Below the pieces are notes generated by a model. It did no database searches. It was not told the DNA's origin and saw nothing but the letters and a program-made list of their open reading frames with translations. From Gorsachius magnificus (taxonomy: Eukaryota > Chordata > Aves > Pelecaniformes > Ardeidae), in contig CM067105.1 of NCBI GenBank assembly GCA_034008185.1, forward strand, positions 1,364,001 to 1,428,000: 64,000 bases of DNA. Reading direction: 5' to 3'. Below are positions 23,491 to 36,026 of this stretch, piece after piece. A program made the position numbers and the translations under genes. The stretch's first letter is position 1. Each line of letters opens with the position of its first letter.

Positions 23491-24360
23491 ATGGCACCCC
23501 CGTGTCAGAAGGCTACCTCTAAACTGCTGGTCAGAAAGGAAGCCTCAACGCAGACTGAGGTCCTTGAAAAGCACGCGGCTGTCCAGGTCTCTGGCCGCAG
23601 GGAGTGCCACCAGCTGGCACTGGAAACGGGCACCAGCAAAGGCAACACCTGTATAAGATGTGATCAAGTAGACTACCTACTCTGCCTGGTGGCAGAGCTA
23701 AGAGAAGAGGTAGACAGGCTATGGAGCATCAGGGAAGCGGAGCAGGAAATTGACTGGTGGAGCCGCACCCTGTCCTCCCAGAAATCTATGCAGGAACAGC
23801 CACCAGAAAAGGCCTAGGGTCAAAGGGAACTGGTATTCCCCCCCGCCCCGTCAGGATGAAGGAGAGCAGTGAGTGGAAACTGTTCTGCAGTTGGGACAGG
23901 AGGAGAACCCTTTCCTTGCCCACCACTTCTCCCCAGGTGCCTCTGCATAACAGGTATGAGGCTCTAGAGGTGGAAGACAAGGTGGTGTTGGGTAGGTGTT
24001 GACCTATCCACATTGGAGGAGGCACAAAGATCAGAAAGACCTCCCCGTCGTATTACTACTAGATCCACGAGGAAGAAGAGGCGGGTAATAGTAGTGGGAG
24101 ATTCCCATCTGAGGGGAACAGAGGGACCGATATGCCGGGCAGACCCTGCTCTTAGGAAGGTCTGCTGCCTCCCGGGAGCCCGGGTTAGAGACGTCACTAG
24201 GAAACTTCCTAGCCTGGTCTGACCCTCGGAGTACTGTCCCTTATTGCTCTTCCATGTGGGTGCTGATGAAGTAGCAGTAAGTAGCCCGAGGGTGATCAAA
24301 AAAGAATTCAAAGCCTTGGGGTGGTTAGTGAAGGAATCTGGAGCACATGTTGTTTTTTCC
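23491..24360 (+). pseudogene. CR1 ORF1, interrupted
   Basis: It starts with ATG 23,491 (MAPPCQKATSKL). A cysteine and acid-rich, coiled-coil-like part follows (CIRCDQVDYLLCLVAELREE, then EIDWWSRTL). The first frame stops at TAG 23,815-23,817. Further on, in other frames, there is the esterase-like motif VVGDSHLRGTEGPICR near 24,090-24,140 and a relic around LLFHVGADEVAV. In CR1 elements this protein binds RNA and carries an SGNH-type esterase domain. This copy is broken and cut at its end by the internal deletion. Confidence 0.8.
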
Positions 24361-25730
24361 TGGAAAAAGGGAAACATGCCCATTTTCAAAAGGGTAGAAA
24401 GGAAGACCCTGGGAACTACCGACCTGTCAGCCTCACCTCTGTGCCTGGGAAGATCATGGAACAGATCCTCCTAGAAGCTATGCTAAGCCACATGGAGGCC
24501 AGGGAGGTAATTCGAGATAGCCAGCATGGCTTCACCAAGGGCAAGTCCTGCCTGATGAACCAAGTGGCTTTCTATGATGATGTGACAACAACAGTGGACA
24601 AGGGACAATCAATGGACGTCATCTATCTGGACTTCTGCAAAGCCTTTGACATGGTCCCCCACAACATCTTTCTCTCTAAATTGGAGAGCTATGGATTTGA
24701 CGGGTGGACTGTTCGGTGGATAAGGAACTGGCTGGATGGCCGCATCCAGAGGGTAGTGGGCAATGGCTTGATGTCTGGATGGAGACTGGTGACGAGCGGT
24801 ATCCCTCAGGGGTCCGTACTGGGACCAGTACTGTTTAATGTTTTCATCAATGACTTAGACAGTGAGATTGAGCGCACCCTCAGCAAGTCTGCAGATGACA
24901 CCAAGCTGAGTGGTGCGGTTGACACACCAGAAGGACGGGATGTCATCCAGAGAGACCTGGACAGGCTGGAGAGGTGGGCCTGTGTGAACCTCATGAGGAT
25001 CAATAAGGCCAAGTGCAAGGTCCTGCACCTGGGTCGGGGTAACCCCCAGTATCATTACAGGCTGGGGGAAGAAAGGATGGAGAGCAGCCCTGCCGAGAGG
25101 GACTTGGGCGTGCTGGTGGATGAAAAGCTGGACATGAGCCAGCAATGTGTGCTGGCGGCCCAGAAGGCCAACTGTATTCTGGGCTGCATCAGGAGAAGTG
25201 TGGCCAGCAGGTCGAGGGAGGGGATTCTGCTCCTCTACTCTGCTCTGGTGAGACCTCACCTGGAGTATTGTGTCCAACTCTGGAGCCCTCAGCACAAGAA
25301 GGACATGGACCTGTTGGAGCGGGTCCAGAGGAGGGCTACTAAAATGATCCGAGGGCTGGAGCACCTCTCTTATGAGGACAGGCTGAGGGAGTTGGGCTTG
25401 TTCAGCCTGGAGAAGAGAAGGCTGCGGGGAGACCTGATTGCGTCCTTTAAGTACCTAAAGGGGGCCTATAGGAGAGATGGGGAAAATCTTTTTAGTAGGG
25501 CCAGCTGTGACAGGACAAGTGGTGATGGTTTTAAACTGAAGCAGGGTAGGTTTAGACTGGATCTAAGGAAGAAATTCATTACAATGAGGGTGGTGAAACC
25601 CTGGCAGGGGTTGCCCAGAGAGGTAGCGGAGGCCCCATCCCTGGAAACATTCAAGGCCAGGTTGGACGGGGCTGTGAGCAACCTGATGTGGTTAAAGGTA
25701 TCCCTGCTCCCTGCAGGGGGGTTGGACTAG
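24357..25730 (+). pseudogene. CR1 ORF2, C-terminal RT part, long open frame
   Basis: An open frame of about 458 codons lies downstream of the deletion junction. It includes [41 protein letters not shown] and the catalytic pair in SADDTKL, where the family usually has FADD. It ends with the family C-terminus near GLD. The endonuclease and the N-terminal fingers are missing, so the product could not retrotranspose on its own. The lack of stop codons suggests a fairly young insertion. Confidence 0.85.
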
Positions 25731-25788
25731 ATGACCTCTAGGGGTCCCTTCCAACCCAAAACATTCTATGATTCTATGATTCTATGAT

Positions 25789-25980
25789 AACCTGTGTTTA
25801 TTATCCCCCCTATTTCATGGTCACTACAGCCCAGGATGACACTCGTTTTCACATCCCTGACAAGTTCTTCATGCTTTGCAAGGACCTGATCCAGGTGAGC
25901 ATCATCTCTGTTTGTCCAGCTGGTGGCTTCCCTCAGAAGTTGCTCCAACATCCTCCATAAAACTATTGGTCCATTTTCAG
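25789..25980 (-). repeat. Old CR1 endonuclease-end fragment
   Basis: The minus-strand reading contains ATSWTNRDDAHLDQVLAKHE and VILGCSDHEIG, corresponding to the LTNKEELV and GCSDHE words at the end of the CR1 endonuclease region. The right-arm counterpart is about 56,785-56,925 on plus. Confidence 0.6.
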
Positions 25981-26911
25981 GGTGCTGTGCTCCCCTTGCA
26001 AGGAATGTCAGGGTAATTAATATCCCAAGAAAGAGCCCCCGGTCACTGATCAGAAGACTTCCATGAATTGCTGAAGTTAGAGCTTTTCTACCTCCTCCCC
26101 TTGATTGCAGGTTCTTTGTCTCCCACCACGATGTCGCCCTAACTGGCCTCTCCTCACCCACAAGGCCTCACCCAACCTGTTGACTGTCTCAGCAAGGAGC
26201 TCCCTACACCCAAGCAGCTCCTTCACACGGAAATATTCCTATTCTAATGCGCCAAGCCTGCCTCGGGAAGAACCTTTATCCAGCCATTGCAGCATGCAAG
26301 CTGTGCGAGGCGTCCCACTATGCCTCTGAAGTTATTCCACCAACGTAACAGCTTTTGAATGGACCTCAGGGGTCCAGCTCCTCCTGCCTCTTCTCAGTCA
26401 AAGCAGAGGGTCGCACATCTGGGATGCACCCCTGAGTTGTGGCTTCAGGGCCCAGCTCAGACTTGTCATGGTGAACAGTGACACGAAGCACCCAAGAGCC
26501 CGTGTAGGCAAAAGCTTTGCTTCATGGCAGAGACATGCTGGAGGGGGTGGCAGAGGGCATTGTAAGACAGACATGACGTGCCCCCAAAGAGAGCAACCCC
26601 TGCTGTGCCCAAGGTGAGAGAGAAAGGGGGCTGGGCTGTGCAGCCCTGGCAGGAGGGAGCATGGCTGTCTGGGGTGTCTCTGCAGCCCTGGAGGGCCTTG
26701 GTGGAGAGAGGCACTGAACTCATGAAAGGACAAGGAGCTGCTGAATGTGTCCTTGGGTGTGGACATCCTGTGATCCAGGCACACTCCAAATTTGGTGGAA
26801 TCTTTGAAGACTCTGTATCATCAAGAGGGTGAGTTGAGGATCAAGAGAGGAGAATACGAAGAAGCTGAGAATGGAGGCCCATAAGTGGAGACCCCAGTGC
26901 AATGTGCTGCT
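25936..26911. other. Left-arm-only segment of about 975 bp
   Basis: The right arm passes directly from the equivalent of about 25,935 to that of 26,912. This segment is therefore an insertion on the left or a deletion on the right. No gene or terminal repeats were recognised. Confidence 0.6.
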
Positions 26912-29900
26912 TATTCATGCAGTGCCTTGCATCTACCAGATAGAGATGGGACAGAGCTGGCATCCCTGCGGGGGTGGGAATCAGTCACATTCACACAAGC
27001 ACCCAATAATCTGAGATGCCGCCATGGGTATCTGTCACACACCTGCTCTAAGGGGACATGGCTGTCCTGTAGGTCCTGTGCTGTGCCTGCCAGCCCCATG
27101 CAGTTTTGGTTGGGCACCCTGGTGTCTCACACAGTACTACAGGCCTATATTTGCCCATCAGATGAGGTCTCCTGCCTAAGGATGGAAAAAGGATGAGGGA
27201 TTCTGAGTCGTAACTGTTTCTGAGAGGAGAAAGGATGCTGCTGGAAAAAAATGTCTCTGCAGAGGTCAAGCAGGCAACATGGGTGACTGCTTCAGTGTCT
27301 TTCCAAGCAGGTTTCTGGAAAGCCCGAGGGACACCTGGAGGCAGCGCAGAATGGGGTGAGGGCAGAGACGGTGACGCCTTGGGCAGGTCCTCTGCTGCTG
27401 GTGTGAGACAGGCTCCTGGGGTGGAGGGAGCTCATGGCAAGCAGGCAGCGCTGCCGAGAGACAGCTCTGCCCAGGAAGAGCTCCTCTGAAAAGCGCAGCA
27501 GGGCTCTGGGAAAAGGAGTAGGGCAGGGAGAGATTCAAGGCAGCCTGGAGTGGGAGGAGAGGGGAGAGCTGAAAGGGAGGAAACCTGGATAGTCACGGTA
27601 AGTCTCTCGGTGCAGGGCAATGCAGCTGCGGTTCCGGGAAGGCTCTCCTGAAGCTCTCCTAGCCTCCAGGCTCCAGGATCTGTCCGGAGGGCTCCCAGTC
27701 CAGGGGCTCATGTGAGACAAGTGTGAAGGGCTGAAGCCTGGGTGTGCACCCAGAGCTGCCCAGGGTGTTTCAGAGGGGACTTTGCCAGGGGCCAGGGCTA
27801 CCCTACAGGTGAAGAGCTTTCCCGAGTCTGTGCTTTCAGTTTCCTGCTCTTTCAGAGAATAGGGAAAACGTCATGGTACCTTTTGAGAGGGAGACTGAGA
27901 GTTGTGAGCTGCTCCACTGAGAGATCAGTAGGTGTGGTAGGAGCCAAGTGAACTGCTCCCACCCACCCTTGTACCTACAGAGAGCACCAGCATCATCTTT
28001 TTTTATCCTCATCAGGCTTTGTCTGACCTGCTCCTTACTGCCTGCAAGCAGGGAGTACTTCTGGAGAGTGCCTGAAACTGGGAGCTTTCTTCAGGTCAGA
28101 GCTGAACAGACAGCAGCTGCTGATGGGCTCTGTGATGCCCGAGAGGGATAAAATTTTAGGACAGAGAAAATGTTCTCAGCAGGGATATCTCCAGGCACCA
28201 AACACATGGGCAGAGAGCTATAGGAAACTCCAAGCAGCAATGTCATGGGAGGGAGAATTTGGAAAGCTCCCTGTCACCCCCTCCAAGGCAGAACCCCTCC
28301 TTGGAGCAAGATCCCTGCTTTTGTCTCCCCCCCAGCACAGCCTCTTCCCTCAAGCTCTGTGCTCCAGGGGAGAAGTTGCCTTCGCTGTAGCCAGAGCTTC
28401 AGCATGAAGGTACCTATTTTTTGTACAGCTGAACTGAGGCAAGGGGGATCCCATCTCCTGTGGGCTTGTGGCAGGCATGGGAGGGAGCTGAGTCCCCTTC
28501 CTCCCCCAGGACTACACACCCAGGATGAGGTGCCTCATTTGTCTCAGAACGGGGTAAATGAGTTCCCTTCCATGTCACTGTCTGGGTGTCCTGTCTAATG
28601 ATAGGTCAAGGAAAGGTGATTCTCATGGTAAAACCTTTTCCTCATAGGAGAAATTACAGTACTGGGAAGAAGCATCGCTTCCCAGAATAGGGAGGGAACA
28701 TCAGGGATGACTTCACTCTGCTTCACAGTAGCCCCAGGGGCACCCGGAGGGAGGGGGCATGGGGCTGATCCTCTGCTGCTCTGCCTATGCACAGTTCCAG
28801 CATCGGCTCTGCTAGACCCATCAGGCTTAGCCTGACCTGCCTTTTTCCACCTGCAAACAGGAACATGCGCCCAGGCAGTGCCCTGCAAACAGGCAGGGTT
28901 CTGTAGGGCCAGGGGGAGGGCACAGAGGTTGGGATGGGGTCTGTGAATGCTGACAGGGAAAAGACATGGGACAGAGAAATGCCTCCCATGGTGAGAATCT
29001 CCAGGAAGCAGGGTTATCAACAGGGAATGAGAGGAATTTACCGCAGAAATTCTGCGCGAGGGAAAATTCAGAAAACTCTGGGTTTCTCTGGGGAGAAAAC
29101 TCCAATGCCGAGCCCTTCCTCTGAGCAAGCCCCCTGGCCTTCTCTCCCAGCCAGCAAAGCCTCTGCCCTCAGGGCTGGGGGCTCCAAGGTGGGAACCAGC
29201 TCCTCTGCAGCCAGAGCTCCAACAGAGCCGTGGGGCAGCTCTCCAGCCCCGTGGCCATTTCCCTCTGCAGAGCCCAGGGGCTGAGAGCAGCTGGTGGTGC
29301 CTGGGAGCTGCTCTATTTTCTATTGGTTTTTTACTGTGTTACCATTATCTTGTTGTTTCTGTCATTCTCTCTGGGGAAGTGGAGGTCCATCTCCCTTCCC
29401 CACATCCCAGAGTCACACGTTTATCTTGTGTTTCCCCCCATGTGTCTACTGGAATGTTTGTCCCATTTTTCCTCTAATCTGTAGGCCTGTGTGCAATGCA
29501 GTGTGTGGGGCTGGAGAATAAAGTGGTTTTCCCTTAATCAGATGCTATTGTTAGGACATTTGTCTATGTCTTTGAGGTACCTTTCCACGCTGTGAGTTGC
29601 CCTCTAGAATGTGGACCTGTCTCCTTTTGTTATCTGAAAGCCCCATGGGGAAGCACAGACATGCTATGACTGAGAAATTCTGGTTGGCTTGGTGAAAGGA
29701 GCCATGTGTGTCCCTGGCTAGAAGTCAGGTTCTGAGACCTTGAGAAAGGGTGAGACTGCCCTTGATCCCTCTGTTCCCAGTCATGTCTGGATGTTTTTCA
29801 GGGTAACACAAGACTGTTATCACCCTCAATCTTATGGTGAACAAGCCCACGGAAGCTCAGAATAAGTTGGAGGGACAGATCAGCTCCCCTCACTCTGAGC

Positions 29901-30426
29901 TAAGCCACAGGCAACTTTTGCCTCGCAGGACACTCTCTGTTCTCCCTGCGTGCAGCAGAAATGCTGAGGGTTTCTGACGTCCAAGAAAACCCCGCAGGTA
30001 AGATGGGGGAGCTTTAACATCTCCAAAACTCTCTGTTTTCTGCTAAAACTGTTCCTTAGCACTGAGCATTCAGATGTTGACAGACCCTTCTGCATTAGCA
30101 GCAATTTAATCTGAAAGTGTCAAACACCAGGACTGGCCCCTGCCCCCACCATTCCCATGAGCTCACTGCTGCAGAGCAGGGCTGACTCCTCAGCAGCCAG
30201 CAGGCAGAGGCCCTGCTCCTCCTGGCATGCTCGGCCAGCACAAGCCAGAGCTGAAGCCACAGAGCTGAAAGAAGGTCTCCTGGAAAAGGAAAATGGTGTC
30301 AGGGTAGGCGGGAGGGTAGCAGGGTGAATATCTAGGAGAAAACTTTTGATTTTCGCCAGAGAATTCTCCCTTAACTCTTCATTGACTCTTCCTCTAAGAA
30401 CAGGACCCCATGCCCAGAGGCAGCAA
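26912..30426 (+). other. OR-unit upstream module 3
   Basis: The candidate 5' exon, about 27,420-27,597, ends at GTAAGT (GT at 27,598). The module contains an internal duplication: 28,000-28,410 and 28,800-29,290 share order and words (exon-like CTGCCTGCAA, GCTGACAGGGA or CCCGAGAGGGA, GAGCAAG, GCCAGAGCT). About 29,230-29,484 encodes a hydrophobic stretch (YFLLVFYCVTIILLFLSFSL), followed by a poly(A) signal AATAAA at 29,517-29,522. Before the OR frame there is an acceptor-like CCTCTAAGAACAG (AG at 30,402-30,403). A small unknown gene ending near 29,540 is possible but unproven. Confidence 0.45.
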
Positions 30427-31347
30427 CCATCCAACAGCAGCTCTATCATCCAGTTCCTCCTCATGGCATTCGCAGACACACAGGAGCTGCAGCTCTTGCA
30501 CTTCTGGATCTTCCTGGGCATCTACCTGGCTGCCCTCCTGGGAAACGGCCTCATCGTCACCGCCTCCACACCTCCATGTACTTCTTCCTCCTCAACCTCG
30601 CCCTCACTGACCTGGGCTGCATTTCTACCATTGTCCCCAAATCCATGGCCAATTCCCTCTGGGACACCAGGTCCATCTCCTATTCTGGGTGTGCTACCCA
30701 GCTCTTTTTCTTTCTCTTCTTGATTGCTGCAGAGTTTTGTCTTCTCACCATCATGGCCTATGACCGCTATGTTGCCATCTGCAATCCCCTGCACTATGGG
30801 ACCCTCCTGGGCAGCAGAGCTTGTGTCCACATGGCAGCAGCTGCCTGGGGCAGTGGCTTTCTCAACTCTCTCCTGCACATGGCCAATACATTTTCACTCC
30901 CCCTCTGCAAGGGCAATGCTGTGGACCAGTTCTTCTGTGAAATCCCCCAGATCCTCAAGCTCTCCTGCTCAGACACAGACTACCTCAGGGAGGTTGGTTT
31001 TATTGTCTTTAGTCTATGTTTAACACTTGGGTGTTTTATTTTCATTGTGCTGTCCTATGTGCAGGTCTTCAGGGCTGTGCTGAGGATCCCCTCTCAGCAG
31101 GGACGGCACAAAGCCTTTTCCACGTGCCTCCCTCACCTGGCCGTGGTCTCTCTGTTTATCAGCACTGGCATGTTTGCCTACCTGAAGCCCCCCTCCATTC
31201 CTCCCCACCCTGGATTTGGCGTTTGTCTGCCTCCCTAACCCCCTCATCTATGGCATGAGGAACCAGGACCTCAAAGACGCACTCAAGAAGCTCATTCAAT
31301 CAGAGTCTTTCAGCAGCAATAATCTGCCTGCTTCTCTTCACAGATGA
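30427..31347 (+). pseudogene. Olfactory receptor pseudogene 3 (OR14-like), left arm
   Basis: The family start position (30,427) reads CCA instead of ATG, a loss shared with pseudogene 4. An in-frame ATG exists further up at 30,346. The long middle frame, 30,576-31,238, keeps PMYFFLLNLALTDLG-type TM2, MAYDRYVAICNPLHYG, the family second extracellular loop and [20 protein letters not shown]. Lesions are a 19-bp deletion near 30,560 (end of TM1 and first loop) and deletions of about 2 and 21 bp between 31,199 and 31,235 (TM7). After these the original frame returns and ends TGA 31,345-31,347. It is the right-arm copy's counterpart and is intact where that copy is deleted. Confidence 0.93.
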
Positions 31348-32339
31348 TTTTCAATTTATCTGAGTAACATACTGTACTTTTGTCTATTTTCTCTGTGATA
31401 ATCATATTTGCACACGAACAATGACATCCACTCCTGTTCTTGAGAAGCAAGAAGGTCTGTTCGAACCAGAGGCCTTTGCACATCTTCCTCATCCAATGGC
31501 ATAGCTCTCCTCCCGTAATAAAATTGGGCTTCAGCAGTGCCACTGTCTGGGATGTTTCTCTCTTCCAAAGCTGAGCTCCGGATCAGGCTGGGGAAATTGG
31601 CCCCTCAAGGCTGTTGCTGCTGTGCTTTGGTCCTCCATGTGCTTTGTAGAGGAGGGCATGGGGTGATGTGTTAGGGGAGTGAGGTTTCACTGGTGTCCTC
31701 CTTATCTGGCCACTTCCAGCGGTGGGCGCTCTCCACTGGTTTATGGGTGAGTTTGGCTGCACTAGGGGAATGGCCAGCCTCTCAACCTCTGTCCTTGTCC
31801 AGACCCTGGAAGATGCCAATGCAGGGATGTCTGTGAAATTCAGCATGGGATGCATATACGGCCGGGAATTTTCCAGGACCTGCAGGAGTCTATCTCTTTT
31901 AGGAGGAAGCAAAGGAGAAAAGGGCACAAAGGGGTGTCATGGAGATGATGCAAGAGAAACTGTTCCTCACACCGAACACACCCTTTGCCATGCTGTGCCT
32001 GCACAGTGGGTCCATGGGACCATTTGTGGGTCAGCAGGGATGAGCCAGCACAGATCTGGGCACTGCCAGTGCATGAAGCAGATGCCAGGGAGTGACCACC
32101 TGGAGTTGGTGGCTGCAAGAAAACTCAATAGCAAAGAGAAGAGCTTCAATTGCTCTTTAGAGACCAACACTGAACAATGAAAATGCAGGGCGGCTGCTGC
32201 AGGAGGATGGTGATGTAATAAAGAGGAGACACCAATGGGGCTGAGGGAGTCAATGTTATTTTTTCCTGAATCTTTACTGAAAAGGTCTCCCAGGGCTCTG
32301 TGCTCAATAAAGAGCTCCTTATCGCAAGAACCTCAGGAA
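31348..32339. other. 3' flank of OR pseudogene 3
   Basis: It is paralogous to 51,620-52,609 in reverse orientation. Several open frames are shared between arms, but their differences are mostly amino-acid-changing, so they do not look coding. AATAAA strings occur near 32,307. Confidence 0.45.
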
Positions 32340-32983
32340 GTCCCAGAAAGACAAATGCTGGTTTCTGGCCCTGCAGAGGACTCCCCCTGGCAATGGCACA
32401 GGCTGGGGCCTGCCTGGCTGGGAGCAGCTCTGTGGGAAAGGCTCTGTGTGGTCAGGGAGCTGGACAGGAGGCAGCCGTGTGCCCTGGCAGCAAGGGAGAT
32501 CAGCATCCTGGGCTGGATGACCAGAAACACAACCAAGAGATCGAGGGAAGGGCAATAAACCTGGTGAGGGGTCTGGAGATCAAGTCTTATGAGGATCAGC
32601 TGAAGGAACTGGGATTGTTTAGTCTGGACAAAAGGAGGCTGAGGGGTGACCTTATTGTCCTCTACAACTACCTGAAAGGAGGGTGTAATGAGGTTGGTGT
32701 TGGTCTCTTCTCCCAAGTAGTAAATGATAGGAAGAGAGGAAATGGCCTCAAGTTGTACCAGGGGAGGTTTAGATCAGATATTTGGAAAGAATTCTTCACT
32801 GCAAGGGGTATCAGGCACTGGAAGGGGCTGCCCAGGGAAGTGGTCAAGTCACCATCCCTGGAGGTATTTAAAAGACGGGTTGACGAGATGCCTGGGGACA
32901 TGGTTTAGTGGTGGACAGGTATGGTTGGGCTCAATGATCTTAAAGGTCTTTTCCAACCAAATGAATCTATGATTCAGTGATTG
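32340..32983 (+). repeat. CR1 LINE 3' end
   Basis: The reading contains [20 protein letters not shown] and [18 protein letters not shown], then [16 protein letters not shown]. It is followed by the 3' end (CTCAATGATCTTAAAGGTC, TCCAACC) and a decayed tail. The right-arm copy is 50,976-51,620. Confidence 0.85.
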
Positions 32984-33069
32984 AGGAAAGGGATTCTCTG
33001 GAATGCTCCATCCAGATTTCACATCCTCAGTTCAGGAGCAATACTTGCATGCTGGAGTGGGTTTAGCGA

Positions 33070-33525
33070 CAGGCCCTCAGGACAGCCAGAGACTGGACCA
33101 CTTTGCCAGTGGGGAGAGGCTGAGGGAGCTGGCGCTTTGCCAGTGGGGAGAGGCTGAGGGAGCTGGGTTTGTCCAGCCTTGAGAAGGGAAGGCTGAGGGG
33201 GACCTCATCCCAGCATGCCAGTACCTGTGGCGAGGACATGGAGAATACAGAGCCAGGCTCTTCACCATGGCACATGGTGGGAGGACAAAAGACAATGGGT
33301 GGAAGGTAAAAGAAGAGTGGTTCTGCAGAACATAAGGAAAAACTACTTCTCCCATGGGCTTAGCCAAGTGCTGGAATGGGCCACCCAGAGACCTTGTGCA
33401 GTCTCTGTCCTTGGGGGTTTTCAAACTCAGACTGAAACAAATGACTTGGTCTGACCCTGTTTTTTCCGGTTGGGCTGCAGAGTTCCTGAGGTCCCTTCAA
33501 CCTCTGTTCTCTTAGGATCCTGTGA
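33070..33525 (+). repeat. Older CR1 3' end with a local tandem duplication
   Basis: CR1-type wording such as GGACCTCATCCCAGCATGCC and TTCTTCACC-like runs leads to a 3' end near CTGAGGTCCCTTCAACC. The string CTTTGCCAGTGGGGAGAGGC occurs twice (from about 33,102 and 33,136). The right-arm copy, 50,470-50,905, has it once. Confidence 0.65.
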
Positions 33526-34509
33526 AGCTGGGCCCTGTTTCTACCTGGAGCAGAGCAGACGGTCATGGGACATGAATCCTCCTGTGCTGTCAGTGACCAT
33601 TGAAATCAACATTTAAAGCAGTGATGAGAGGTTGATGCCTCAGTGTGACTCACTCTGTGCAAAGACTGAGGAGTCCTGGGCAGGGAAGGTTTTTGGGCAT
33701 GGGGCTCTGTGCAAGACAGAGAATGATCTTGTTCTCATGCCTGGAGGCCTGCCAGGTGTCACTTAATGTCAGTGAAAAGAAAGTAAGAAGAACTGAAGAC
33801 AAAGATCCAAAGCAAAGAAAGGTTTCTACATACTTTTCAGCTTTTTTTTTTCAGTCTCTAGAGGGATTTGTGACTTCTCTTTTTGAAAAGAAAAGTGTTT
33901 TCCAGCACTGGGAAGGGCTGTAGGACACAAATGCCTTCAGCTGCAGGGACACAGACACCTCGTGCCAGTACAGATGCCCTGGGAACCCCTGCCCAGCCTC
34001 CACCGGCAGCTTGCAAAGTGCTCTGGTCTCCCACAGGTCCTCTGTGATAGATGCCAATCCCAGGCCAGCACCTCAGGGACACTGGGGCCCCTAAGAGTGG
34101 CACTGCCTGTTCATGGTCAGGCAGCTCATGTCTGCCTGGAAAGGTGCACAATTTCTTTTTTAAAGCATTTAAATAAATATACAAGCACATTTTCATCAGC
34201 TGAATCGTTGGAGTACTTTTGGAGAAATGGCAGTGTTTTCCCACCCTGACAGAACAGGAATTTCCTGGAAGTGAACTAATGGCAGGAGAAGAAATATTGA
34301 TCTTCCCCTGTACTTGTATTACCACTACTCTCTTGATTATTTTATCTCCCTTGTCATTCTGGTGTTTCCAGCTCTCCTGATTAGATGGCCATGCCTAAGG
34401 ACATCTTTTCAGCAGACTATCTAGACGTATGCCCTTCCCATTGCTCTGAGGTTTCCTCCTCTGCTTGTCATCCGAACAGAAGAAAACACCTCTTTACGGT
34501 GGGTGTCTG

Positions 34510-34690
34510 ATCACTGGATGTGCTTGCCCAGAGATTGTGGAATCTCCCTTGGTGGAGGTATTCAAAGGCCATCTAGAGCCAGTCCTGGACAACCTCCTCC
34601 ACCTGACTGTGCTTGAGCAGGAAGGAGTTGGATTAGACAGTCTCCAAGAGGCCTCTTCCAAGCCTCAGTCTTCTGTGCTTATACAACACC
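34510..34690 (+). repeat. Short CR1 3'-end relic
   Basis: It contains GAGATTGTGGAATCTCCCTT, GGAGGTATTCAAAGGCC and GGAGTTGGATTAGA, the usual CR1 3' order. The right-arm copy is at about 49,340-49,530. Confidence 0.65.
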
Positions 34691-35150
34691 CAGCAGTGAT
34701 TCTGAGCACTTTTCTGTGGGATCCCTGTGCTGTCTTGACTCCTGGTGCCTATGGAGCAGAGCCTCCTTTTGAAGATGAGCTCCTTCACTGTGTAATCCTG
34801 AGGACAGGGACAACCGCAGATTACAAAGGCCAGCACGGCCTCAACACACAGCAGCCTCCAACTTCTGTTGCCTCGAGTGCCCAGCCCAGGGTGTGTGTTG
34901 GAAAGGACCCCTGGAGGTCTCTAGCACCATGGTCTGGTCTGAGCAGGGAGAACTTGACAGGTAGATCAGGTTGCCCAGGGATTTCTCCTGACCCAGCACT
35001 CATCTAGCATCATGGTAGGGTTTTTCTCCCCTTAAGCTCATGAAAAATTCCCTTTGGCCCTTTCTGCTTCTTGTCCTCATTGTGTTTTGTCCTTTCCCCC
35101 CGTCCCTGCCCGCAGGCCATATCCTCAAAACTACTCTGACCAAGCATCCT

Positions 35151-35992
35151 TGTACCAGGCCTGGCTGGGATGGAGTTAACTCTCCTTATAGCAGCCCCTC
35201 TAAGCGCTGCGCTTTGCACTGGTGACTGAACCAGTGCTGATCCCACACCAAGGTTCTGGCTGTTGCCGAACACTGCTCGCAGGGCATCAAGGCTTTCTCT
35301 CTCCAACACCTTCCACAAAACTCAGTTGGCTTGGTAGGGGGCAAGGAAATGGGAGGGAAGGCAGGATGGACAGGGGACCTGAACTGACCAAAGGGCTGTT
35401 CCATACCAAAGGATGTCATGCTCAGCAATAAAAACTTGGCAAAAGCAGGAGGAAAGGGTGCTGTTCAGGTGTTTGTCTTCCCAGGACTGCTTTACATGTG
35501 CTGAGCTGCAGCCACTTTAGCAAGTGGCTGAACATCTGCCTGCCCCTGGGAAGTTGTCCTGGTTTCGGCTGGGATAGAGTTAATTTTCTTCACAGAAGCT
35601 AGCATAGTGCTGTGCTTTGGATTCAGTGCTAGAAGAATGTTGATAACACGCTGATGTTTTTAGTTGTTGCCAAGTAGTGCTCAGACTGCTCAAGGACTTT
35701 TTGAGCTTCTCCTGCTCGGCCAGGGGCATAGCAAGCTGGGAGTACAGCACAGCTAGGACCCAAACTGTCCAAAGAGCTATTCCACACCATATAACGTTAT
35801 GCTCGGGGGGGCTAGTCAGTCGGGTCGGTCAAGTCGGTCGGTCGGTCGCGGGGAGAGTGGTCGCAGCTCGGGCTGTATGATCGCGGCCCGGGGGGAGTGA
35901 TTGCTGCTCGGGACGGGCTGGGCATCAGTTAGCGGGTGGTGAGCAATTGCATTGTGCATCACTTGTTTTATATATTCTGTATATTTTCTTAC

Positions 35993-36026
<34 letters not shown>

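Larger units (their letters stand above)
23050..25788 (+). mobile_element. CR1 LINE, 5' region present, internally deleted
   Basis: The element has a GC-rich 5' untranslated region with short GCAGGCAGGGCG-type tandem repeats (23,390-23,430), an ORF1 region, the 3' part of ORF2 and the diagnostic 3' end with ATTCTATG repeats (25,763-25,788). The end of the ORF1 esterase region is joined directly to the RT region near 24,360, so the endonuclease and the first part of RT, probably 1.5-2 kb, are missing. The exact 5' end is uncertain. It sits at the left end of the palindrome arm, inside an older CR1 fragment. Confidence 0.9.

Noticed and set aside
32235..32560. Open frames at 32,235-32,908 as a host gene
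   Set aside because: The reading is CR1 ORF2 C-terminus and runs into a CR1 3' end.
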